This document shows, piece after piece, positions 8,792 through 16,914 of a stretch of DNA of 64,000 nt; the stretch's first letter is position 1, and every line of letters starts with the position of its first letter. The position numbers and the translations under genes are program-made. The stretch lies in NCBI RefSeq assembly GCF_000685035.1, contig NZ_BAYB01000004.1, positions 124,001-188,000 on the forward strand, in the 5' to 3' direction. This DNA comes from Paraburkholderia ferrariae NBRC 106233. Its GTDB lineage: Bacteria > Pseudomonadota > Gammaproteobacteria > Burkholderiales > Burkholderiaceae. A model generated the notes under the pieces. That model did not search any database and was not told the DNA's origin. It saw only the letters and a list, made by a program, of their open reading frames with translations.

Positions 8792-9521
8792 AAACCTGTG
8801 CGCCGGATACGGCGACGTGGATGTGGTTCACGACCTCACGCTGGACGTGCTGCCGAACGAGGTGGTCGGTGTCCTCGGCTGCAACGGCGCCGGCAAGTCC
8901 ACGCTGGTGAAGGCGGTCATGGGGCTGCTGCCTCGCGTGAGCGGGCAGGTCGCTTTCCTCGGGCAGCCGGTGACGGGCCTGCGCACGCACGAGATCGCGC
9001 GGCGCGGGATCGGTCTGGTGCCGCAAGGGCGGTGGATCTTCCCGATACTGACCGTGCGGGAGAACCTGCTGATGGGCACGCAGGCCGCCGGCGGAGCCGA
9101 CATCCTCGACGAGGTATTTGATTACTTTCCGGTGCTGAAGTCGCGCCTTTCGCAGCAGGGCGGCACGCTCTCGGGTGGCGAGCAGCAGGTCCTCGCCATT
9201 TCGCGCGCGCTGTGCGGCCGTCCGAAGCTGCTCCTGCTGGACGAGCCCTCCGACGGTGTGCAGCCCAACCTGGTCGAGCGGATCGGCGAGGTGATTCCCG
9301 AGCTCTGCCGCCGCTCGAAGCTGGCCGTGCTCCTGGTCGAACAGAACCTCGACCTCGTCCTCCAGAGCGCGCGCCGGTGCATTGTGCTCAGCAACGGACG
9401 CCTCGTGCATGCCGGCGCCGTTGAGCCGCGACGTAGTGGAACGGGAGAACACCCGCTCGCGCGCTACCTCTCTCCGGCCACTGACGGCGCGCCGGACTTC
9501 CGCCCTGAAAACATCCAGTGA
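8778..9521 (+). CDS. livF: Branched-chain-type ABC transporter ATPase (LivF family)
   Basis: 247 residues with Walker A GCNGAGKST, signature TLSGGEQQVLAISRAL and Walker B LLLLDEPSDGVQP, and the H-loop region replaced by VLLVEQNL as in LivF proteins. It overlaps livG by 14 bases; the start at MLHIENLCAGYG matches the family. The C-terminus after GAVEPRR is about 20 residues longer than in Escherichia coli LivF. Within this family SDGVQP, rather than TEGIQP, is a small variation. Confidence 0.9.
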   Translation: MLHIENLCAGYGDVDVVHDLTLDVLPNEVVGVLGCNGAGKSTLVKAVMGLLPRVSGQVAFLGQPVTGLRTHEIARRGIGLVPQGRWIFPILTVRENLLMGTQAAGGADILDEVFDYFPVLKSRLSQQGGTLSGGEQQVLAISRALCGRPKLLLLDEPSDGVQPNLVERIGEVIPELCRRSKLAVLLVEQNLDLVLQSARRCIVLSNGRLVHAGAVEPRRSGTGEHPLARYLSPATDGAPDFRPENIQ

Positions 9522-9549
9522 AATCCAGTGATGCCTAGTGAGAAAACGC

Positions 9550-10728
9550 ATGAACCGACGTGAATTTTCCCGAGCCGTAGTGCTTGGCGCAACTGCTTCC
9601 CTCGCCACATCGGCGGTCTCTCCGTTCGCGCGTGGCGCCGAGCCGTTGAAGATCGGCCTGCTCGCGCCACTCAGCGGTCCCCTGACGCGCGTGGGGCAGA
9701 CCAACCGTAACTGTGCCGCGCTGGCGGTGGATGAGATCAACGCGGTGGGTGGGCTGCTTGGCCGCCCTCTGCAACTGAGCGTCGAGGACACGCAGATGTC
9801 GACGGCCGTTACGCTGGAGAAGGCGCGGCAGCTTTTCATGCGTGATGACGTGGCAATGATCACGGGCATGGTGCTGCCGTCTGAGCGCGAGGCGGCCCTT
9901 CAGGCCGCAAGGGCAGCGAGAAAGCTCATCGTCTATCCGAACTTCGACGAGGGGCGGTGCGACCCGCAACTGTTCACGACAGGCCTCGCCACGAGCCAGC
10001 GGATCGAGCCACTCATTGCGTGGCTCATGCGCGGTGGTGGACAGTCCGTCTGCGCAGTCGTCTCGGACATCGGCAGCAACCGGAAGGTGCTGATCCCGCA
10101 GTTGCAGGCGGCGGTGGCGCGCCACGGCGGCAAGTTCCTCGACGTCTACTGGTTACCCTTCGGCACGCGCGACTACGGGGCCGTACTGCAACAGGTCGCG
10201 AGCGCCAGGCCGCAGATCGTATGGCACAGCATCGGAGACGACCCGGTGACGTTCGTGAAGCAGTACCGGTCGTTCGCGATGAAACCGCAACTGGTGACGG
10301 ACATCGCACACGAATCCCTCTCGATTGCAACCACAGGAGCATCGACCGGAACGATCGGCGTGTCGTCGTACTTCATGAGCATCGACAACCCGGAAAACCA
10401 GGCGTTCCTCACGCGTTATGCGGTCCGTTACGCCGGTGCACGCGATCCCCGTCTCGGCGGCTTTGCCGTTGTACTGCCGCACGGCGAGAACACATATGCA
10501 GGCATTCGTCTCTTCGCCGAGGCCGTCCGGTCGGCGGGAAGTGTCGACGCCGCGCGCGTGAGGGCTGCGCTGCCCGCCGTCTCCATTGCGCTGCCGCGTG
10601 GCAAAACCGGTGTGAGCCATGACGGGGGCCACGTGCTTTGCCAGACACGGATCGGCCAGGCGCTCGCCGATAACAGCTTTTCGATCCTGGAATCCACGGG
10701 CCCGGTGACGCCGGTCTGTGAAGGATAG
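9550..10728 (+). CDS. Periplasmic amide/amino-acid-type substrate-binding protein, Tat signal
   Basis: 392 residues from the ATG at 9550. The N-terminus MNRREFSRAVVLGATASL has a twin-arginine motif (RREFSR) and a hydrophobic core ending near ARGAEP, so export by Tat is likely. A GTG at 9538 is an alternative start. The mature part begins LKIGLLAPLSGPLTRVGQ and fits the type I periplasmic-binding fold of the Liv/AmiC/UrtA group. It is the last gene of the ABC operon and delivers substrate to LivHM. The cluster with two amidases suggests an amide or a related small N-compound as ligand; the ligand is not readable from sequence. Confidence 0.85.
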   Translation: MNRREFSRAVVLGATASLATSAVSPFARGAEPLKIGLLAPLSGPLTRVGQTNRNCAALAVDEINAVGGLLGRPLQLSVEDTQMSTAVTLEKARQLFMRDDVAMITGMVLPSEREAALQAARAARKLIVYPNFDEGRCDPQLFTTGLATSQRIEPLIAWLMRGGGQSVCAVVSDIGSNRKVLIPQLQAAVARHGGKFLDVYWLPFGTRDYGAVLQQVASARPQIVWHSIGDDPVTFVKQYRSFAMKPQLVTDIAHESLSIATTGASTGTIGVSSYFMSIDNPENQAFLTRYAVRYAGARDPRLGGFAVVLPHGENTYAGIRLFAEAVRSAGSVDAARVRAALPAVSIALPRGKTGVSHDGGHVLCQTRIGQALADNSFSILESTGPVTPVCEG

Positions 10729-10782
10729 ACGTGTCCTCGCCACGCTTTGGAATCGTTTGCACCAAGAGATAAGGACTACAAA

Positions 10783-12198
10783 ATGAGCGAAATTGTCATG
10801 CTGAATGCGGCTCAGCTGGTTGCCGGCTTCCGGCAGCGCAGCCTCTCGCCTGTGGAGGTCATGTGCGCGGTACTGGACCGGGTCACGAAGCTCGATCCGG
10901 TGGTCAACGCCTTCTGCGCTCTCGACGAGGAAGGGGCGATGTCGGCCGCCGGCGAGGCCGAGCGCCGGTGGATACGCGGCGAGCCGTGCGGTCCGCTTGA
11001 TGGCGTGCCGGTATCGGTCAAGGATCTCGTCGCCGTAGCCGGTCTTCCGACACGGCATGGGTCATGGACTGCGCCGCCGGACCGCGAAAGCGTCGATGCG
11101 CCGGCCGTGGCGCGCCTGCGGCGCTCGGGCGCCATACCGTTTGGCAAGACAACGACTTCCGAGTTCGGCAACAAGATCGTCACCGACTGTCCGTTGACGG
11201 GCGCGACGCGCAACCCGTGGGATACGCGGCTCTCGCCGGGAGGTAGCAGCGGCGGATCGGCGGTCGCGGTTGCGCTGGGCATGGGTCCGCTGTCGCTTGC
11301 CACCGATGGGGGCGGGTCCATCCGGATTCCGGCCTGCTGGAGCGGTGTGGTCGGGTTCAAGCCTACGTTCGCGCTGGTGCCGGCGGGCAGTGCGGCGTCG
11401 TGGACTGCACTGTCCACCCTCGGCCCGATCGCGCGAACCGTGCGCGACGCAGCGTTGATGCTTGATGCGATGACCTGCGCGAACAACGACGTGCCTCCGG
11501 GGGCGGGGAGTTCGTCCGGCTATTCCTCCGGACTGGACGACGGCGTCGCGGGTCTGCGGATCGCCTGGTGTCCTGCCCCGGACAGTGTATCGGTGGCGCC
11601 GGACATCGCGGAGTGTATCGAGAGGGCGGTGGACACATTCGGGGCGCTCGGCGCGACGGTCATCCAGACCCACGTTGCGCCGATCGCGGACTACTACGGC
11701 AATGGCCGCATGCATTCGGTCCAGTGGTCCGTGTTCTTCGCTCAGCGCGTGCGGCATATGGAGGCAGCCGACAGGACGCTGCTTGATCCGGACCTGACGG
11801 CACTTTCGGATGCAGGGGCACGGATAGACACCGCGACATTCGTCGATGCACTGCTTGCCCGTCACGCGCTCGGCGCATCGATGGAAACGTTCTTCGAGCG
11901 TTACGACCTGCTGCTCACGCCAACGTTTCATTGCGGACCACCTCCGGTTCCCGGCTTGCCCGGCCATCTGCGTAATGCACCGCTTCTGACGGCATGGTGC
12001 AACCAGGCTGGCGTGCCTGCCATATCCGTGCCGTGCGGATTCGCAGGGGACATGCCGACGGGCCTGCAGATTATCGGGCGTCGGGGCAGCGATGCCTTGG
12101 TGCTGCGGGCAGCGCGTGCGTACGAACTGGCGAGAGGGGATTTCCCGGCACCGGGACCGGAATTGCAGCTTCCGGGCGACACGGAGATCGCGCCATGA
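10783..12198 (+). CDS. Amidase signature family hydrolase (amidase 2)
   Basis: 471 residues; AAGGA lies seven bases before the chosen ATG. Catalytic elements are the Lys in PVSVKDLVAVAGLPTR and the serine pair in SPGGSSGGSAVAVALGM, then TDGGGSIRIPACWSG. It is paralogous to amidase 1 over its whole length, including the C-terminal LTAWCNQAGVPAISVPCGF. It follows the binding-protein gene by 54 bases and its stop overlaps the ATG of the AA_synth gene, so it belongs to the transporter operon. Two related amidases in one cluster could act on different amides or in sequence. Confidence 0.9.
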   Translation: MSEIVMLNAAQLVAGFRQRSLSPVEVMCAVLDRVTKLDPVVNAFCALDEEGAMSAAGEAERRWIRGEPCGPLDGVPVSVKDLVAVAGLPTRHGSWTAPPDRESVDAPAVARLRRSGAIPFGKTTTSEFGNKIVTDCPLTGATRNPWDTRLSPGGSSGGSAVAVALGMGPLSLATDGGGSIRIPACWSGVVGFKPTFALVPAGSAASWTALSTLGPIARTVRDAALMLDAMTCANNDVPPGAGSSSGYSSGLDDGVAGLRIAWCPAPDSVSVAPDIAECIERAVDTFGALGATVIQTHVAPIADYYGNGRMHSVQWSVFFAQRVRHMEAADRTLLDPDLTALSDAGARIDTATFVDALLARHALGASMETFFERYDLLLTPTFHCGPPPVPGLPGHLRNAPLLTAWCNQAGVPAISVPCGFAGDMPTGLQIIGRRGSDALVLRAARAYELARGDFPAPGPELQLPGDTEIAP

Positions 12199-12740
12199 CG
12201 ATCCAGATCGCGCGGATCGTGGTTCATCTCGTTGAGCGGCGCGCTGAACTCGGCACACCGGTGACCCCACCGCACCGTCAGGTAGTGGCCGCGGCGGTGC
12301 TGAAGCCGACCGACCAGGATGTTGCCTGCGAGCTTGAGTCGCTCTATGCGACGGGCGCTAATCTCGGCCGGATGCTCACCGGACGGGCGTTACTTGCGCT
12401 CGGTTGTGCGGGGACAGACATCCAGGGTTACGGGAAGGCGGCACTCGCAGGCACAGGCGTGCCGCTCGAATGGGGAGCGGCGCTGCTCCATCCGCGACTC
12501 GGCAAGGCGGTGCGCGACTGCCTGCCTGGCGCGTCTTCGATCATGCCGTCCGTTACGAAGCGCGGGCCTGCGGGAGCCTGCGTCGACATCCCCCTGCACA
12601 GCGTCACAGACATGTGGAGCTTCGACCACTTCGACACGGTGTCGCTGTGCATACCCGACTCGCCGGAACCGGATGAACTGCTGGTTGCCATTGCGCTGGC
12701 CGAGCGGGGCAGGCCGCTCGCACGCGTCAGGCCGGGGTGA
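12195..12740 (+). CDS. AA_synth-family (PF06684-like) protein
   Basis: 181 residues. The middle and end match the pattern I know for the 'amino acid synthesis' family: YATGANLGRMLTGRALLALG, GYGKAALAGTGVPLEWGAAL, ALLHPRLGKAVRD, IMPSVTKRGPAGACVDIPLH and the closing PDSPEPDELLVAIALAERG. The ATG overlaps the amidase 2 stop (ATGA). Despite the family name, its biochemical role is not firmly known to me; members often sit beside amidases and Liv-type transporters, as here, which argues for a part in breaking down a small cyclic or amide compound. Confidence 0.75.
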   Translation: MTIQIARIVVHLVERRAELGTPVTPPHRQVVAAAVLKPTDQDVACELESLYATGANLGRMLTGRALLALGCAGTDIQGYGKAALAGTGVPLEWGAALLHPRLGKAVRDCLPGASSIMPSVTKRGPAGACVDIPLHSVTDMWSFDHFDTVSLCIPDSPEPDELLVAIALAERGRPLARVRPG

Positions 12741-12821
12741 CGCATGGCGGCAAACCGTGCCGTCAGGCAGGCGCGCGTCAGGCGAACAAGCGAACACTCA
12801 CAAGCGATGAAGGAGAAAAAC

Positions 12822-13856
12822 ATGGGCAGGGATGTGCGGGGAAGATGGAGTAAGGGGCTGGCAGCGCTGTCGTTATGGGTCACAGTCGGGGCAGCACACG
12901 CCCAGTCGTCGGTGTCCCTCTACGGGCTGGCCGATGCATTTGCCGGGGTGGTGCGGATGCCCGGTGCGGCGGGCAACGCGTGGGAAGTTGGCTCGGGAGG
13001 GCTCTCGACATCGTATTGGGGCATGTCGGGCGCTGAGGATCTGGGTGGTGGCCTGAAGGCAATCTTTACCCTTGAGAGCTTTTACCGGATCAGCGGTGGG
13101 CAGTCAGGAGCGTACGACGGGCAGTCATTCTTTGGGCGCAGGGCGTTTGTTGGCTTGAGCGGGCAATTTGGTCAACTGACGCTGGGGCGTAATGATTCAC
13201 TGCTGTTCGTCTCCACGCTGCTGTTCAACCCGTTCGGCAACTCGTTCGTCTTCTCCCCCATGGTGGTCCACACATTTCTGGGTTCCGCGATGGGCGCTGC
13301 GTCGGTGCAAAGCGATACGGCAATTGACGACTCGATTGTCTACCAGACGCCCGAGGTTGGCGGTCTGACAGGAAGTGTCCTGTACAGCAATGCGGGCATC
13401 GCGGGCCACGCCGGGCAGGCGAACTACAGTGCGAACGTGCTCTACTTCGCGGGGCCGTTCTCTGCGACCGCCGCAGTCCAGAGCCTTCACACTGGGTCGC
13501 TTTTCCTGAACGGCGCTACGGAGCAGACGGCGTGGCTGGCCGGAGCGGCGTATCGCCTGCAGGCAGTGAAGCTCTATCTCCAGTACGAAAGGGTGACCAA
13601 CAACGATGACCTCACCGACGATACCGTTCAGGTGGGGGCGAGCGCCCAGGTTGGCACGGGGAGCATACTGGTGTCCTGGGCGGGAACGCTCCGGCGGCCT
13701 GCCCAGGGCACGGATATCCGTTGGTCGACTGTGGTGCTCGGATATGACTATCCGCTCTCGAAACGCACAGACGTTTACGCCGCGTGTCGGTACGACACCA
13801 TGACCCGTGTGTCGTCAGGCAACAGCCTGGGTGCGGGCATCAGGATGAAGTTCTAG
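12822..13856 (+). CDS. Gram-negative trimeric porin (Burkholderia type)
   Basis: 344 residues. The start at 12822 has AAGGAGA at good spacing. The N-terminus is a Sec signal peptide (GLAALSLWVTVGAAHAQSS), and the mature protein begins SSVSLYGLADAFAG, the standard opening of betaproteobacterial 16-stranded porins. GLKAIFTLESFY, FFGRRAFVGLSGQFGQLTLG and the closing GIRMKF (terminal Phe needed for outer-membrane assembly) agree. Following the amidase/AA_synth genes by about 80 bases, it may provide outer-membrane entry for the same substrate. Confidence 0.92.
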   Translation: MGRDVRGRWSKGLAALSLWVTVGAAHAQSSVSLYGLADAFAGVVRMPGAAGNAWEVGSGGLSTSYWGMSGAEDLGGGLKAIFTLESFYRISGGQSGAYDGQSFFGRRAFVGLSGQFGQLTLGRNDSLLFVSTLLFNPFGNSFVFSPMVVHTFLGSAMGAASVQSDTAIDDSIVYQTPEVGGLTGSVLYSNAGIAGHAGQANYSANVLYFAGPFSATAAVQSLHTGSLFLNGATEQTAWLAGAAYRLQAVKLYLQYERVTNNDDLTDDTVQVGASAQVGTGSILVSWAGTLRRPAQGTDIRWSTVVLGYDYPLSKRTDVYAACRYDTMTRVSSGNSLGAGIRMKF

Positions 13857-14248
13857 CTGGGCCGGTCCATCAGGTTTGCATGGTCGGAGGAGTCGGATTG
13901 CCGCAAGATCGTATGCCCGCGACGACATTCGGCGGGTTGATACATCGTGGTCCTCGAGAACGGGGCAGATGACGCCGCGGTTTCCAGTAGCGCGCGCCGT
14001 ACCGCCTCGCCCTCGTGCCGTGACAGCAGTCGGAGCATGACAAAAAATCTCTGGCGCGCATGCCGCGCAGCGAACACGTCGAAACCAGGGCGTGAAGTGT
14101 GTCGCTGGCATTTTCCTCCGTGGCGCCCCTGAATTACCTCGGACGAACTCGCTTCAACGGCTCCGCGGGTCTGCGACGCAGGGCCTCATATAGCCGTGTG
14201 ACGGATTCCATGCCGGTGTGCTCACTCGCCTGCTGGCGGAACAATGCA
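13857..14248. other. Stretch without a supported gene, downstream of the porin
   Basis: Only short overlapping frames occur on both strands and none has a ribosome site with a recognisable product. No clear hairpin terminator follows the porin stop. The segment ends where the remnant of the IS630-interrupted ORF begins. Confidence 0.4.
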
Positions 14249-14344
14249 TCAGATGTCGTCGTCCTCGATGTGGCTTCCGGGCATGTACCCTATCAGGCTA
14301 AACATTGCCTGAAATTCGTGCCCGTAGTCTTCGCACACGTATTC

Positions 14345-15436
14345 CTAGTGTTCCGTTCCGCTGATCCGCGTACCAAGTCTTTGTAGCTTTGCGAGGATGG
14401 AGTCAGCGGAAGCGGTCCACATGAATGGTTTGCAGTTTTCGTTGTAGTGGGAAACGAACTGATCGATACGTGTGATCAGTTGTTTGACTGAGCCAAACGA
14501 GCCCCTGCGGATGGCCTTGTCGGTGATCAGCGCAAAGAAGCGTTCGACCTGGTTGAGCCACGAACTGTAGGTAGGAATGAAATGCATGTGCCAGCGGGGC
14601 TTTGCTGCCAGCCACGCCTTGACCTTGGGATGCTTGTGACTGCCATAGTTGTCCACGATGCAGTGCACGTCGAGCTCAGCCGGTACGGCCTTGTCGATTT
14701 CGCGCAGAAACGACAGGAATTCCTGATGCCGATGACGCGGCTTGCAGGTGGCGAGCACTGCGCCATTGAGTACGTTCAGGGCGGCGAACAGTGTCGTGGT
14801 GCCGTGGCGAACGTAGTCGTGCGTGACGCCTTCGACGTAGCCGAAGCCCATCGGCAGCATGGGTTGCGTGCGTTCGAGCGCCTGACACTGGCTCTTCTCG
14901 TCCACGCACAGTACCAATGCGTTCTCGGGCGGGCTCAGGTACAGGCCGACCACGTCGCGCAGTTTCTCGCTGAAGAATTGATCGGTCGAAAGCTTGAAGC
15001 TTTCGCTGCGATGCGGTTGCAGACCCAGCAGCTTGAAGTAACGGTGCACACTCGTCGGCGAGATAGCCGTTTCGGCGGCGATCGTGCGCACGCTCCAGTG
15101 CGTGGAGCCATCCGCTGGCTTTGTGTGCAGGGTCTTGTGAATCAGTTGAGCCAGCCGCTCATCGTCAATCGTGCGCGGCTTGCCGGGACGTACTTCGTCA
15201 TACAGCCCGTTGATGCGATGCTCCAGGAACCGGATACGCCACTTGCCCACCGTGGCACGCGTGAGCTGAAGACGCTGGGCAATTGCGCTGTTGGGCTCCC
15301 CGGCAGCGGCAGCCAGCACGATGCGCGCACGCGTGACCAGCGCCGCCGAAATCGAGCGCGAACGCGCTATCGAAGTCAGTTGGGAACGCTCATCTTCACT
15401 CAACACCAGTTCGGCCTTCGGTCGTCCCATGGGCAT
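14345..15436 (-). CDS. IS630-family transposase
   Basis: 363 residues. An N-terminal helix-turn-helix region (LVTRARIVLAAAAG, IAQRLQLTRATVGKWRIRF) is followed by a second HTH and a DDE catalytic core: VDEKSQCQALERT gives the first Asp, VDNYGSHKHPKVKAWL the second, and WLNQVERFFALITDKAIRRG the Glu/Asp region. The stop codon TAG is completed by the duplicated TA target plus the next base, so the last sense codon is at the very tip of the element. No frameshift is needed, unlike some IS630 members. Confidence 0.93.
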   Translation of the reverse strand: MPMGRPKAELVLSEDERSQLTSIARSRSISAALVTRARIVLAAAAGEPNSAIAQRLQLTRATVGKWRIRFLEHRINGLYDEVRPGKPRTIDDERLAQLIHKTLHTKPADGSTHWSVRTIAAETAISPTSVHRYFKLLGLQPHRSESFKLSTDQFFSEKLRDVVGLYLSPPENALVLCVDEKSQCQALERTQPMLPMGFGYVEGVTHDYVRHGTTTLFAALNVLNGAVLATCKPRHRHQEFLSFLREIDKAVPAELDVHCIVDNYGSHKHPKVKAWLAAKPRWHMHFIPTYSSWLNQVERFFALITDKAIRRGSFGSVKQLITRIDQFVSHYNENCKPFMWTASADSILAKLQRLGTRISGTEH

Positions 15437-15508
15437 GCCGGTATCTCCCGTTCCGTTGATACCAGCATGCTACGTGAACATAGATTAGTTAACAACAGAA
15501 CGGAACAC
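14348..15508 (-). mobile_element. IS630-family insertion sequence, 1161 bp
   Basis: Both ends carry the perfect 11-base inverted repeat GTGTTCCGTTC (14348-14358 and complement at 15498-15508), with weaker matching for a few bases more. TA is present on each side (14346-14347 and 15509-15510), and the reconstructed target is CTAG; TA duplication at CTAG-like targets is the rule for IS630. It carries one transposase gene filling almost all its length, and looks intact. Confidence 0.92.
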
Positions 15509-15906
15509 TAGTAGACGGTGTACGCGCCGACAGCACAAGCCCCCATCGTTACGTGCAACGAGTCGCAGCCCGGACAGAGCACGACGCCATCTTCAACGGT
15601 ATGCCTTCGCCATTCATCGGAAGACCGCATGACCGTCTCTCCTGGTTGACGCGACTGGTACTACGCTTGCCGAGATTACCACCGTACGTCTGGTGTTGAC
15701 CATTCTATGCTCCACATTCGTGTGATTGATTGCGATGATCACCGTCGTCAATAGCTGATGTGTTTCGCCTCGCCCGTATGTCGTTCGGCCTGCTCCGACG
15801 GGAGCTTCCCGTCGATAAGACGGGTTTGGAAGTCGGACTCGACCGCTGCTTGAATGCCCCCATGTACCGGCAACGCCAGGCCGGCATCTTTTCTTGGGGG
15901 AAGGCC

Positions 15907-16149
15907 ATGTCAATTGCGAACAGTGATGCGCACAGGATCCTGCGCCGCCGGCAGGTCGAAGAGAGAACTGGGCTGTCGCGCTCAACGATTTACCGCCGCA
16001 TGCAGGCGGGAACATTTCCCCCGGCCATACCGCTGGGCGGCCGCTTGGTGGGGTGGCGTGCGGGGGACATTGAACAGTTTCTGGAGAGTCCGGCGCGTTA
16101 CCGGGCGCCTGCACGAGAGCGCGACGACGACGTGGGGGGCGCGCCATGA
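15907..16149 (+). CDS. AlpA-family DNA-binding regulator
   Basis: 80 residues; GGGGGAAGG two bases upstream of the chosen ATG. The sequence ILRRRQVEERTGLSRSTIYRRMQAG followed by FPPAIPLGGRLVGW and a DIEQFLE segment is the AlpA/MerR-like winged-helix pattern used by phage and integrative-element excisionase regulators. It heads the conjugation region, and its stop overlaps the next ATG. It may control the transfer genes or excision; no integrase is present in the window to pair with it. Confidence 0.8.
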   Translation: MSIANSDAHRILRRRQVEERTGLSRSTIYRRMQAGTFPPAIPLGGRLVGWRAGDIEQFLESPARYRAPARERDDDVGGAP

Positions 16150-16457
16150 GTCGCGATCTCGCTTCGGCACCACTTGCCCGGCGGCTGGAGAACTGGGGTA
16201 ACGCATCGCGCGGTGCCTTCGATCCGGTCGATGCGGCGCGGATTACGAAGGCCTGGCGCACGCTCCATCTCCGACATCGCGACATGCTGCGCATGGTCTA
16301 TCTTTGGCATGCGCGTCGGGAAGTGGTCTGCCGGCGGCTGTGTATTCCGCGGCGCCCGGCGCAATGCTTTGACCTGGAACTTGCGGCCGCACGCGCAGCG
16401 CTGGCACGTGCCCTCGCCGGGGATTGTGGCCATCCCCTCCGGGAGGACGAACAATAG
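16146..16457 (+). CDS. Hypothetical protein, coupled to the AlpA-like gene
   Basis: 103 residues, basic and helical, starting at an ATGA overlap with the AlpA-like gene. The core AWRTLHLRHRDMLRMVYLWH, then RREVVCRRLCIPRRP, resembles a sigma region 4-like or phage-antiterminator-like helix-turn-helix, but I cannot name the family with confidence. The position suggests a regulatory partner of the AlpA-like protein at the head of the transfer region. Confidence 0.6.
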   Translation: MSRDLASAPLARRLENWGNASRGAFDPVDAARITKAWRTLHLRHRDMLRMVYLWHARREVVCRRLCIPRRPAQCFDLELAAARAALARALAGDCGHPLREDEQ

Positions 16458-16564
16458 TTCGCGCCTTCGTTCGGCTGTAGTTCATGTGGTGCTGTTCCGC
16501 AGTGCGTGAGCAGTGCGGCCGCTACAGACAGCTTGCAGTTGAACATCGCTATCTGAATTTTTTT

Positions 16565-16594
16565 GGGAACACGTGGGAACACCTGGGAACACGT
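16565..16594 (+). repeat. Three tandem decamers GGGAACACGT / GGGAACACCT / GGGAACACGT
   Basis: Three directly adjacent 10-base units differing at one base, placed in the spacer between the AlpA-like pair and the ParA-like gene. A 10-base period puts each unit on the same DNA face, as in iterons or cooperative operators. Units one and three also create CACGTG palindromes. Candidate binders are the AlpA-like or ParA-associated proteins; an origin function cannot be excluded. Confidence 0.6.
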
Positions 16595-16769
16595 GAGTAA
16601 ATGGAGCGGTAGCGGAGCGCCCGAGGGCTCTTGCATTGTGCCGCGTACTCGCCTAGATTGAAGCCAACAATCTGATCCGGTCAACGTGCCACGCACGACC
16701 GAGTACGCGTTAGCGGCCCCGCAGTTTCGATGTCTGTGCGACGACGTGGTGTGCCGTGACGCATTCGCA

Positions 16770-16793
16770 AAAAGCCTGCATCTGCAGGCTTTT
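16770..16793. terminator. Hairpin terminator, stem AAAAGCCTGCA/TGCAGGCTTTT
   Basis: A perfect 11-base inverted repeat with a very short loop, with A-run on one side and T-run on the other, so it could stop transcription in both directions. It lies between the AlpA-like pair and the transfer operon. Confidence 0.7.
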
Positions 16794-16830
16794 CCGTTTT
16801 CTGGTGCTGATGCAATGATCCCCCGTTAAG

Positions 16831-16869
16831 CCCGCGGTCAGCCTCTTCGGCGCCGCGGGTTCCTTTTTT
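16831..16869 (+). terminator. Second hairpin with T-run before the transfer operon
   Basis: CCCGCGG and CCGCGGG form a 7-base stem around a GC-rich loop, followed by TTCCTTTTTT. It ends 45 bases before the ParA-like start codon, so it is either an insulating terminator or an attenuator inside the operon leader. Confidence 0.5.
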
Positions 16870-16914
16870 CTTCGCAGGTTCATCGACAGCGGGTGCGGCT
16901 GAGGACGATGAACC

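Larger units (their letters stand above)
14249..15630 (-). pseudogene. Small zinc-ribbon-like ORF interrupted by the IS630 element
   Basis: Reading leftwards from an ATG at 15628-15630 (AGGAGA seven bases upstream) gives about 40 residues beginning MRSSDEWRRHTVEDG with a CPGC pair. The other side of the insertion element continues in the same frame as EYVCEDYGHEFQAMF and ends after GSHIEDDDI at 14249. Together these give a CxxC...C.....H pattern like a small zinc ribbon. Joining the flanks across the TA target leaves an in-frame TAG at the junction, so either the gene was already broken or that codon changed after insertion. Function unknown. Confidence 0.55.

Noticed and set aside
8595..9869. 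Long minus-strand frame opposite livF and the binding protein (about 420 codons)
   Set aside because: No ribosome site or family features; the plus strand carries unambiguous Walker motifs.
11062..12270. Long minus-strand frame opposite amidase 2 (about 400 codons)
   Set aside because: It is the mirror of a GC-rich coding gene; its protein is Arg/His/Pro-rich without motifs, while the plus strand has a complete amidase.
15600..16200. Attachment site or integrase gene of an integrative element near the AlpA-like gene
   Set aside because: No integrase, no tRNA and no direct repeat matching the far side of the transfer region could be found, so no boundary is claimed.
16565..16594. Tandem decamers as a CRISPR-like array
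   Set aside because: Units are 10 bases long with no spacers and no cas genes are present, so this is an operator or iteron-type repeat.
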